DNA from: Bacteroidales bacterium
GTDB lineage: Bacteria > Bacteroidota > Bacteroidia > Bacteroidales > UBA3663
Reading direction: 5' to 3'
NCBI GenBank assembly: GCA_030526445.1
Contig: JAUNCV010000058.1
Coordinates: 2,680-11,234 of the forward strand
Length of the DNA stretch: 8,555 nucleotides
The notes under the pieces were generated by a model. That model was not told where the DNA came from, ran no database searches, and saw only the letters and a program-made list of their open reading frames with translations. Shown here piece after piece: positions 1-5,592 of the stretch (within the stretch, counting starts at the first letter, position 1; every line of letters starts with the position of its first letter). A program made the translations under genes and the position numbers.

Positions 1-510
1 AATCACAACGCTGCACTCAGCAGCCACCTTGACATTCATCCGGGCGAAGATGATCTCTTCGTCAAGTCGGTTTATCACCATAACAACGTGGCCGTTGAGT
101 GTTCGTCGGAGGCGCTCTTGCTCAATCAGCAGTCACCATTAGGTTATGCCTGGCGCAAAGATCGCCACAGCCGCGCCTTCACTTCGCGTTTCTATTTTGC
201 CGGTCCGAAAATGGTCAAGCACCTTGACAGCCTCACCCGCTTCCTCACTGTGCTTCCTGCCTGGTTTCTCATCGGCTATTCAGTTTTCGCCCATCAATGG
301 ATTTTGCTTGCAGCTATAGTTCTCTTGCTGGCTCTGCACTGGTTCCTGCTTGTGCTCACGCCATACCAACTCTCTAAGCAGCTGGGCATTCATCGATACA
401 TACTCTCTCCGCTTTTGTCTGAGCTCTATACACCTTGTGTTGATTTGTGGTACCGTCTGCGCGTTGCCTTCAACCCAGACCAATTTTATGTAGCTCGCAT
501 TGGAAAATAA
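1..510 (+). CDS. GT2-type membrane glycosyltransferase, C-terminal part (5' end outside window)
   Basis: The frame is open from the first base and ends in TAA, leaving 169 residues of a longer protein; the GTG at 88 is internal because conserved family sequence precedes it. Near the start is HPGEDDLFV, resembling the GEDD acidic motif of processive and membrane GT2 enzymes, where the second acidic residue is usually the catalytic base. It is followed by WRKDRHSR, resembling the W-x-x-QK-x-R acceptor-site motif. Two hydrophobic helices follow at about residues 81-96 and 100-120, then a basic tail. From the family, such enzymes move a sugar from a nucleotide-sugar donor to a lipid or polysaccharide acceptor at the inner membrane; donor and product cannot be read from this fragment. 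The next gene starts 19 bases downstream with no visible promoter, suggesting co-transcription. The GT2 assignment is fairly secure, the substrate unknown. Confidence 0.8.
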   Translation, partial: NHNAALSSHLDIHPGEDDLFVKSVYHHNNVAVECSSEALLLNQQSPLGYAWRKDRHSRAFTSRFYFAGPKMVKHLDSLTRFLTVLPAWFLIGYSVFAHQWILLAAIVLLLALHWFLLVLTPYQLSKQLGIHRYILSPLLSELYTPCVDLWYRLRVAFNPDQFYVARIGK

Positions 511-529
511 TTTTTAATAACAGAATACA

Positions 530-2902
530 ATGAAAAGCATCATTCTTTTTCTGGCTTCGAGCGCACTTCTCACAGCTTCGGCTCGTGCGCAGGTGGTTAT
601 CAATGAGGTGATGCAGTCGAACATCGATTGCATCATGGACGATCTCAACGAGTTTCCTGACTCGTGGGTCGAGCTCTATAATCCTGGACCTTCGGCCGTA
701 AACCTTTCGCACTACAGTGTGAACGATGCCAATGACCCATCAAAAGCATTTCAGCTGCCCTCATTCAATCTGGGTGCCAAGTGTTATGCCCTCGTCTATT
801 GTGATAAAGAGGGCTCGGGTTTTCATGCTCCGTTCCGTTTGGAGTCGGGCAAAGGCTGCACTTTTTATCTTTACTGCGACGGACAGCTCATTGATCAGTT
901 GCCCGAAGGCATGAAGAAACAGCCAGCACCCAACATCTCTTTCGGCCGAAAAACCGATGGCGACGACACTTGGGGCTATCAGCTTACCGCCACTCCCAAA
1001 GCCGCCAACTGCGGCAAAATAGCCGATGCTAAAAAACTGCTTGGCGAACCAATTTTCAGTGTGCCCGGACAGGTTATGACTTCGGGCCAGACTTTCGCAC
1101 TTGAACTCTCATTGCCCGAAGACGCTCCTGAAGGCACTGTGATTCGCTACACTGCCAATACTTGCGAAGAGCCTACAGAGACGAGTCCCATTTACACAGA
1201 ACCCATACAGATAGCTGCCACTCGCGTGGTGCGAGCCAAGCTCTTCTGCGATGGTTGGCTCTCGCCCCGTTCTACCACACATTCTTATATTCAGCATCCG
1301 CGTCAACTTACGCTCCCCGTCGTTTCGGTCAGCACCAAGCAAGCCTATCTCACAGACCCAAAGATTGGCATCTATTCCAGCTCGAAAAGCTTTGATGGCA
1401 AGGAAAACTACAACCACAACTGGCGTCGCCCCGCACAGTTTGAACTCTTTGAGCAAGCCGGCGAACCCAGCGTATTGAACCAGCTGTGCGAAACCCGAAT
1501 CACAGGTGGCGCTACACGCGGAAATGCTCTCAAATCGATGGGCTTTTATGCTAACAAGCGTTTTGGCGAAAAACGATTCAAGTACGAGTTTTTCCCTGAC
1601 GAGCGTCCTAGTGTTACCGACTTCAAGTCGATCATGATGCGCAATGCAGGCAATGACTTCGACTACCTCTATATGCGCGATGCCATTATTCAGCGACTCA
1701 TGTCTCAGTATGTCGACATCGACCATCAAGCTTGGCGTCCAGCTATCTTCTATCTCAATGGCCAGTATAAGGGCATTCTCAACATCCGCGAACGTAGCAA
1801 CGAAGACAACATCTACACCAACTACGACGGACTCGAAGAGATTGACATGGTAGAAAACTGGTGGGAACTCAAAGAGGGACGCTGGTCGGAATTCCAAGCA
1901 TTCATGGATTTCTACAACGCCCACGGACACACCTACGAAGAGTATGACAAAATCATGGATGTGCAAGAATTTATGAATGTCATGATTCTTAATCTCTTCT
2001 TCTGCAACCTCGACTTCCCGGGCAATAACATTGTCTGGTGGAAGCCACAAGCAGAGGGCGGACGCTGGCGCATCTTGGTCAAAGACACAGACTTCGGACT
2101 CGGACTCTATGGTCGAGACCCAAATTACAAAGTGCTCGAGTGGCTGCACAATCCTAACTACGATGCAAGCAACGCCTGGGCGAACCAGTATGAGCACACT
2201 CGCCTCTTCCGCCGCTTAGAAGAAGACGAACGCTTCTTGCGCGAATTCATTGACCGATGCGCTATCTATATGGGCGATTTCATGAACTATGAGCGTACTT
2301 GGGAAGTTTGGCAGCCCATGTACAACATGATTCGAACCGAATACACTGAGCATAGAAAACTCTACAATCCATGGTGGCCCAACTATGCACAAGAGTTAGG
2401 CAGCGCTCAGAACTGGCTCATGCAGCGCGTCAAACACTTCTACAATCAGTTGGCCGACTATTACAAACTGGGCAACATCTCGCCTCTTGTTATCAACAAA
2501 GAACTCTCTGCCTCGGAACTCGAACAAATTCAGGTTTCGTTCAATGGCGTTCAGCTGAGCCGTGCTGCCTTCAATGGCAAGTTCTATCAAGGACGAACAG
2601 TAACACTGCAAGGAGAACACGTTGCAGGTTGGCAGATTGTTGAGATTACACGCAATGGCGAACTTCGTAAAACCGAAGTAGAAGGAAACTCCTACACCTT
2701 CACCATGCCCTATTGCACATCGATCACCATTAATGCCAAAGTTGAGCAGGGACAGGGAATTGACTCGCTCAACACAGACAGCACACAGCATGGCGACATC
2801 CTAGAGATTTATGACGAGTCGGGTATGCGTCGCCTCTATCTGCAAAGAGGTAGCAACATCGTACGCTATGCCGACGGAACTGTCAAGAAAATCTGGTATT
2901 AA
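530..2902 (+). CDS. Secreted CotH kinase-like protein with lamin-tail and chitobiase-C-like domains
   Basis: This is a 790-residue protein starting with a clear signal peptide (residues 1-20, cut after ARA). Domains in order: a lamin-tail-like beta domain (about 22-150, with INEVMQSN, DSWVELYNPG and LSHYSVND); a chitobiase/hexosaminidase C-terminal-like domain (about 178-254); a CotH domain (about 262-580); and a small beta domain (about 665-738). CotH hallmarks are RNAGND with YMRDAIIQRL (371-390), YLNGQYKGILNIRER (408-422), DFPGNN (495-500) and KDTDFGLG (518-525); the DxD at 519-521 matches the acidic pair taken to bind metal and nucleotide in the family. Bacillus CotH phosphorylates spore-coat proteins; this host has no such coat and the protein is exported, so its substrate is unknown. 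The last 30 residues (IYDESGMRR, then RGSNIVRYADG, ending KKIWY) resemble Bacteroidetes C-terminal sorting tails. The ATG at 530 is supported by the signal peptide. There is no Shine-Dalgarno, only an A/T-rich leader. Domain calls are firm, function is not. Confidence 0.88.
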   Translation: MKSIILFLASSALLTASARAQVVINEVMQSNIDCIMDDLNEFPDSWVELYNPGPSAVNLSHYSVNDANDPSKAFQLPSFNLGAKCYALVYCDKEGSGFHAPFRLESGKGCTFYLYCDGQLIDQLPEGMKKQPAPNISFGRKTDGDDTWGYQLTATPKAANCGKIADAKKLLGEPIFSVPGQVMTSGQTFALELSLPEDAPEGTVIRYTANTCEEPTETSPIYTEPIQIAATRVVRAKLFCDGWLSPRSTTHSYIQHPRQLTLPVVSVSTKQAYLTDPKIGIYSSSKSFDGKENYNHNWRRPAQFELFEQAGEPSVLNQLCETRITGGATRGNALKSMGFYANKRFGEKRFKYEFFPDERPSVTDFKSIMMRNAGNDFDYLYMRDAIIQRLMSQYVDIDHQAWRPAIFYLNGQYKGILNIRERSNEDNIYTNYDGLEEIDMVENWWELKEGRWSEFQAFMDFYNAHGHTYEEYDKIMDVQEFMNVMILNLFFCNLDFPGNNIVWWKPQAEGGRWRILVKDTDFGLGLYGRDPNYKVLEWLHNPNYDASNAWANQYEHTRLFRRLEEDERFLREFIDRCAIYMGDFMNYERTWEVWQPMYNMIRTEYTEHRKLYNPWWPNYAQELGSAQNWLMQRVKHFYNQLADYYKLGNISPLVINKELSASELEQIQVSFNGVQLSRAAFNGKFYQGRTVTLQGEHVAGWQIVEITRNGELRKTEVEGNSYTFTMPYCTSITINAKVEQGQGIDSLNTDSTQHGDILEIYDESGMRRLYLQRGSNIVRYADGTVKKIWY

Positions 2903-2912
2903 CAATCTCTAT

Positions 2913-3060
2913 TGTTGACAATCCACGAGGTTATCAACAGTTATCGACCAATATTTCCATAGTTATCAACAATATTAACCGAAAAAACGGGAGTTATTAA
3001 CAAAGTTATCAACATTATTGTTAATAATTCCCGCTTATTATATTATTTTCAAAAGCAATC
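2913..3060. other. Cluster of DnaA-box-like 9-mers with AT-rich flank: candidate oriC or DnaA-binding locus
   Basis: Exact TTATCAACA occurs on the plus strand at 2931-2939, 2963-2971 and 3006-3014. Variants are TTATCGACC at 2941-2949, TTATTAACA at 2994-3002, TTATTAACA on the minus strand at 3019-3027, and TTGTCAACA on the minus strand at 2913-2921. TTATCAACA differs at one position from the canonical box TTATCCACA. The five plus-strand boxes start 10, 22, 31 and 12 bases apart, close to whole helical turns. Bases 2941-3060 have 32 G/C in 120 (27%), against about 50% in the neighbouring genes, and 3015-3055 is richest in A/T, as expected for an unwinding element. What is seen is the box cluster; calling it oriC is inference. 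It could instead be a DnaA titration or reactivation site, or sites for an unrelated regulator. No dnaA or dnaN lies in the window. Confidence 0.55.
2988..3033. repeat. 16-bp inverted repeat with a DnaA-like box in its loop
   Basis: Arms 2988-3003 and 3018-3033 pair at 15 of 16 positions, and the exception is a G-T wobble. The 14-base spacer holds an exact TTATCAACA at 3006-3014, and each arm holds a TTATTAACA box in opposite orientation. As RNA from the plus strand it would be a long stem about 85 bases past the CotH stop, with G/C pairs only at the base. It is followed by CTTATTATATTATTTT, which is not a clean U-tract, so it is a poor terminator. As DNA it is a symmetric protein-binding arrangement or possible cruciform. 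Confidence 0.6.
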
Positions 3061-3073
3061 GGAACAGAGTTCA

Positions 3074-3150
3074 AAAAAAGAAGAAGGCCGTCATCTCAAC
3101 AATGACAGGCCTTTATTTTTGCTAAGGCAAAAAAGAAGAAGGCCGTCATC
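3074..3150 (+). repeat. Perfect 22-bp direct repeat spanning two terminators
   Basis: The same 22 bases (six A, then GAAGAAGG and CCGTCATC) occur at 3074-3095 and 3129-3150, 55 bases apart. Read on the minus strand, each copy is a terminator 3' arm plus T-tract. The partner arms differ (GGCCT-type beside the first copy, GAAGGACG-type beside the second). This looks like duplication of a terminator half followed by divergence of the other half. Confidence 0.8.
3084..3120 (+). terminator. Intrinsic terminator after the CotH gene (bidirectional)
   Basis: AAGGCC (3084-3089) pairs with GGCCTT (3108-3113) and GTCAT (3090-3094) with ATGAC (3102-3106), with one bulged A at 3107 and a 7-base loop. The plus strand continues with TATTTTT, giving a U-rich tail. 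The minus strand continues into a run of seven T (complement of 3073-3079), so it should also stop leftward transcripts. It lies about 180 bases past the CotH stop and is the best plus-strand terminator in the gap. Confidence 0.75.
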
Positions 3151-3164
3151 ACGACGTCCTTCTT
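3129..3164 (-). terminator. Intrinsic terminator of the predicted small RNA
   Basis: On the plus strand AAGAAGG (3136-3142) pairs with CCTTCTT (3158-3164), and after one mismatch CGTC (3144-3147) pairs with GACG (3153-3156), leaving a 5-base loop. Reading leftward, the stem is followed by TTTTTT (complement of 3129-3134) after one C. The plus-strand side has only CTTTCG, so it works mainly on the minus strand. Confidence 0.75.
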
Positions 3165-3198
3165 TCGTTAACCTTAAATCTAATACCATGAAAAACAC
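3129..3198 (-). ncRNA. Predicted standalone small RNA (about 70 nt), Bacteroidales-1-like layout
   Basis: A consensus Bacteroidetes promoter at 3203-3234 predicts a start near 3198 (give or take about 3), and an intrinsic terminator with a T6 tract ends at 3129. The transcript of about 70 nt begins with a U-rich stretch, passes through GGUAUUAGAUUUAAGGUUAAC (3188-3168, no obvious self-pairing) and ends in the terminator stem. No protein gene follows on this strand; beyond lie a second terminator and the antisense side of the CotH gene. The Rfam Bacteroidales-1 RNA, as I remember it, is a short Bacteroidales-only RNA bounded by this promoter type and a terminator, often near rplT. The layout fits and the leader looks familiar, but I could not search, so family membership is inference. 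Function is unknown. It could also be a terminated leader. Confidence 0.55.
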
Positions 3199-3202
3199 AC
3201 TG

Positions 3203-3234
3203 CAAAGGTATGTAATTATTTAGATTCATGCAAA
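3203..3234 (-). promoter_or_regulatory. Bacteroidetes -33/-7 promoter for the small RNA
   Basis: On the minus strand TTTG (3234-3231), a 20-base spacer and TACCTTTG (3210-3203) match the primary-sigma consensus TTTG-N19-21-TAnnTTTG. The -33 element sits at the far end of the T-tract of the ketopantoate reductase terminator, so the RNA gene starts almost where the upstream gene stops. Confidence 0.8.
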
Positions 3235-3243
3235 TAAAAAAAT

Positions 3244-3281
3244 AAAAAAATCGGTTTGCTAAACAATATTTAACAAACCGA
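3244..3281 (-). terminator. Intrinsic terminator of the ketopantoate reductase gene
   Basis: TCGGTTTG (3251-3258) pairs with CAAACCGA (3274-3281). After one mismatch TAAA (3260-3263) pairs with TTTA (3269-3272), closing a 5-base loop. Leftward it is followed directly by seven T (complement of 3244-3250) and a further T-rich run. It begins 28 bases past the stop at 3310. Confidence 0.85.
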
Positions 3282-3309
3282 CAGTATAATTAAAGATTTT
3301 TTAACAGAA

Positions 3310-4254
3310 TTATCGCAAATTCTTGAACTTTTCGCAAACCTTGTCGTAGGTTGACATATCTACGCCCATTTCATGTCCAAGTTCAGCAAGCGCAAAAAGC
3401 TGACCATCAATTTCGGAGGCATGATGACGACTGATGTCTTTCTGCATGGATGCTGTAACATCGGGATCAAGATGATCAATGACCGAGAGATTGTGAATCA
3501 TATAATCGGCAGGCATGTGAATGCCAAGTTTGACACCGAGGGCATAACTCTCGCGGCAAAGCCCAGTGAAGAGCTGTCGTTCTGGTCCCTGTTTCTGAAT
3601 AGGACCCATAGGGCAATCAAAATAGGCGCCAGTGCACGACATAGCCGAGATAAAGCCCCACTTGATGAAAGTGTCGCGGTTGATGTCGTCGGAAACTTCG
3701 ACCTTGAGACTGGCCTGACGAAGATCCATAGCAATCTGTTCAAGACGCGAAGCTGGGATGCGCTGGTGAGGACGCGAGCCGTAGATAATATTGAACACGC
3801 GACCCACCTGACGAACATGACCAGGTGACTCAATGTAGGCTACGAGATAAATGAGGCCGTCGATTACAGTAGCCTCTTCGACCAAATTCTGCAATCGTGG
3901 ACCAATGCCATAACCATTGAGAATGGGTATGCACAAAGTGCCCGGCTTAGAAAAGTGATCGAGCATAGGAGCAATCTCTTCGAGCGAATAGCCCTTGACG
4001 GAAATGAAAATAACGTCGGGACGCGCTGCCATGGGACGTTTCTTGATTTCGCGCATATACTCTTCTTCTGAATATGCGGGAATTTTTGCAACAAGAGTTT
4101 CGTTCATGAGGTCGCTCTGCAAAACGAGTCCGTCACGACGAATTGCTTCCAAGTGTTCACCACGGGCAATACATTCAACCTCTTTTCCTGCTTTAGAGAG
4201 GAATCCGGCAATAGAGCCGCCTACGCCACCCGTACCAACAATCAAGTATTTCAT
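3310..4254 (-). CDS. panE: 2-dehydropantoate 2-reductase (ketopantoate reductase) family
   Basis: This 314-residue protein has the usual PanE/ApbA length and layout. It likely reduces 2-dehydropantoate to pantoate with NADPH in the cytoplasm, for pantothenate and CoA synthesis. The Rossmann fold opens with MKYLIVGTGGVGG, whose GxGxxG at 7-12 binds the dinucleotide. ILNGYG (111-116) carries N113, matching the substrate Asn of E. coli PanE. FIKWGF (196-201) carries K198, matching the catalytic Lys. HHASEIDGQ (277-285) carries E281, matching the substrate-binding Glu. The open frame extends 25 codons further upstream to 4329, but the promoter at 4307-4338 starts transcription near 4300, so ATG 4254 is the start. 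No panB or panC lies nearby. It is a monocistronic unit with its own promoter and terminator. Bacteroidetes often carry paralogues of this family, so another 2-oxoacid substrate is possible. Confidence 0.88.
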   Translation of the reverse strand: MKYLIVGTGGVGGSIAGFLSKAGKEVECIARGEHLEAIRRDGLVLQSDLMNETLVAKIPAYSEEEYMREIKKRPMAARPDVIFISVKGYSLEEIAPMLDHFSKPGTLCIPILNGYGIGPRLQNLVEEATVIDGLIYLVAYIESPGHVRQVGRVFNIIYGSRPHQRIPASRLEQIAMDLRQASLKVEVSDDINRDTFIKWGFISAMSCTGAYFDCPMGPIQKQGPERQLFTGLCRESYALGVKLGIHMPADYMIHNLSVIDHLDPDVTASMQKDISRHHASEIDGQLFALAELGHEMGVDMSTYDKVCEKFKNLR

Positions 4255-4306
4255 ATCAACTAATGGAATAAGGTAACCAAAATGGATAATAAAAGTAAAA
4301 GTGCGG

Positions 4307-4338
4307 CAAAGGTAAAAAAAAGAGAGCAATCTGCCAAA
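4307..4338 (-). promoter_or_regulatory. Bacteroidetes -33/-7 promoter for the ketopantoate reductase gene
   Basis: On the minus strand TTTG (4338-4335), a 20-base spacer and TACCTTTG (4314-4307) match the consensus exactly. Transcription should begin near 4300-4303, giving a leader of roughly 46-50 nt before ATG 4254. The -33 element is inside the loop of the preceding operon's terminator, and the -7 element adjoins the T-tract, so stop and start signals are interleaved. Confidence 0.88.
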
Positions 4339-4348
4339 AGATTGCTCT
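4314..4348 (-). terminator. Intrinsic terminator of the hydrolase-kinase-DUF486 operon
   Basis: AGAGCAATC (4323-4331) pairs perfectly with GATTGCTCT (4340-4348) around an 8-base loop. Leftward, after one C, comes a run of eight T (complement of 4314-4321). It starts 13 bases past the DUF486 stop. The plus-strand side has a weaker T5, but nothing is transcribed from there. Confidence 0.9.
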
Positions 4349-4361
4349 AATTTTTACTCGA

Positions 4362-4739
4362 TTATTTCAAAAATGCGAAGAAAACGGCCAAAACAATCAA
4401 GAAGAAGGATACGAAATGATTCCAATGCAAGCTTTCGCCCTTGAAAACAAGGCTGACAACAATGGTGAATACAATGAGCGATACAGCCTCCTGAATGACC
4501 TTTAGCTGAATGAGATTGTAAGGTCCGCCGGTGTCCATGTGTCCGAGACGATTGGCGGGAACAGCAATCATATACTCGAAAAAAGCCATACCCCAACTGA
4601 TGAGGATGACGCAGAAAAGCGGCCAATCGCGAAAAGATGGATACATTTCGCGAAGCTTGAAATTGCCATACCAGGCAAAGGTCATGAAGACATTAGAGAG
4701 CACCAGTAAAAGAATGGTGCCGATAGCACGCAAAAGCAT
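4362..4739 (-). CDS. DUF486 small integral membrane protein (DMT-like)
   Basis: This 125-residue protein is almost entirely membrane-embedded, with four predicted helices at about 2-24, 38-60, 82-101 and 106-124. Family landmarks are NVFMTFAWYGNFK (16-28), ISWGMAFFEYMIAVPANRLGH (47-67) and the QLKVIQEAVSL segment (78-88). DUF486 (PF04342) proteins are about 110-120 residues and are grouped with the drug/metabolite transporter superfamily by topology; no substrate is established to my knowledge. The ATG lies 3 bases after the kinase stop (TGA-AAT-ATG), so translation is probably coupled, and a strong terminator follows. Its place behind a sugar kinase and a secreted glycan hydrolase makes a sugar-transport role conceivable, but that is inference. 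Family assignment is firm. Confidence 0.85.
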   Translation of the reverse strand: MLLRAIGTILLLVLSNVFMTFAWYGNFKLREMYPSFRDWPLFCVILISWGMAFFEYMIAVPANRLGHMDTGGPYNLIQLKVIQEAVSLIVFTIVVSLVFKGESLHWNHFVSFFLIVLAVFFAFLK

Positions 4740-4742
4740 ATT

Positions 4743-5591
4743 TCAGTTATTTATTAATAATTCGAGTGGATTTTGTACAATCTTTCCTATCGTAAGATCG
4801 CGCATGAGAGCAACGGTGCGAATAGTAACTTGCAAATGGAAGGCTACGCTGCCAACAAACGAAATGGGCTCGGTGGGCGATGGCTGCAGACGCAAAATGT
4901 TGCGGACGAAGAAAGCGTCAATACCATCATAGGCGAGCTTTTGACAATAGGAAACATCGAAGTGACGACCAACGAACGAAGCAAAGGTGGCCAAATAACG
5001 ATTAGGGAACTCGCCTCGATAAACACGCTGTATAGCTTGTTCGGCTGTGACGGTGCCATAGTCAGCTTCGAACAAAGTGCGCACACGCTGGGGCATTTGC
5101 TCTTTAAGATAATCGGCCAACACCTGTCGGCCCAACCACGCACCACTGCCTTCATCGCCCAAAATATAACCTAAGCTGGAGGCAGCATTCATCTCACCAC
5201 TGGCCGCATCATAACGAGCAGCAATAGCGCCAGTGCCTAAGATGCAGCCAATACCAGCACCAGTAGGAAAAAGTGCGCGACAAGCACACAGCAGGTCGCT
5301 GGCTACCTCAATGCGGGTCTGTGGCGTGAAGACGCGACGCAGTGCACCTTCGACCAACGCAATACGCTCACCACTACAGCCAGAACCATAAAACTGCACA
5401 AGGTCAGGATAACGGTCACCCGTCTGCTCAACAACAGTGCGAGCAGCCTGCGCAATGGCATCGGACGAAGCATAGAGCGGGTTGAGGCCCTGCGTCTGCA
5501 CAAGCTGCACAAAGGCGGGCTGTCCTACTTGCTTGTCAACAAGCGCCCAAGTGGTTTTGGTGCTGCCACTGTCGGCTATGAGGATATTCAT
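4743..5591 (-). CDS. BadF/BadG/BcrA/BcrD-family sugar kinase (N-acetylglucosamine kinase-like)
   Basis: This 282-residue cytoplasmic protein has the ASKHA fold. The phosphate-1 loop is ADSGSTKTTWAL (6-17). D99 in EVASDLL fits the catalytic acid position. GCILGTGAIAA (115-125) is the phosphate-2 loop, GYILGDEGSGAWLG (141-154) is the family's signature, and SFVGSVAF (244-251) fits the adenosine motif. This group includes N-acetylglucosamine kinase and the MurNAc/GlcNAc kinase MurK, so the likely reaction is ATP-dependent phosphorylation of an amino sugar. The frame runs to 5633, but MNILIADSG matches the family start, so ATG 5591 is used; it lies one base after the hydrolase stop (TGA-T-ATG). 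No murQ-like etherase or nagA/nagB is present here, so GlcNAc versus MurNAc is undecided. Confidence 0.85.
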   Translation of the reverse strand: MNILIADSGSTKTTWALVDKQVGQPAFVQLVQTQGLNPLYASSDAIAQAARTVVEQTGDRYPDLVQFYGSGCSGERIALVEGALRRVFTPQTRIEVASDLLCACRALFPTGAGIGCILGTGAIAARYDAASGEMNAASSLGYILGDEGSGAWLGRQVLADYLKEQMPQRVRTLFEADYGTVTAEQAIQRVYRGEFPNRYLATFASFVGRHFDVSYCQKLAYDGIDAFFVRNILRLQPSPTEPISFVGSVAFHLQVTIRTVALMRDLTIGKIVQNPLELLINN

Positions 5592-5592
5592 A

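Noticed and set aside
88..510. Separate small gene starting at GTG 88
   Set aside because: The frame is open to base 1 and the GEDD motif lies before 88, so this is the tail of one glycosyltransferase.
1109..2197. 362-codon open frame on the minus strand
   Set aside because: It lies wholly antisense to the CotH coding region, whose domains are unmistakable. The translation has no recognisable motif, and it arises from low stop-codon frequency on the opposite strand of a 50% G+C gene.
2913..3027. Plasmid-type iterons or a CRISPR array
   Set aside because: The repeats are only 9 bases, on both strands, degenerate and unevenly spaced. No rep gene, cas gene or unit-length spacers are present.
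3188..3223. 11-codon plus-strand open frame starting ATGAAAAACACA
   Set aside because: It is the complement of the small-RNA promoter and 5' end, has no promoter of its own, and its sequence is explained by the TACCTTTG element.
2903..3309. Replication terminus (dif site), suggested by the convergent genes
   Set aside because: I saw no dif-like 28-mer with two 11-bp XerC/XerD half-sites, and the G/C sign change runs in the origin direction, not the terminus direction.
4255..4329. 25-codon N-terminal extension of the ketopantoate reductase
   Set aside because: The extension precedes the Rossmann start MKYLIVG and would begin upstream of the predicted transcription start near 4300, inside the previous terminator.
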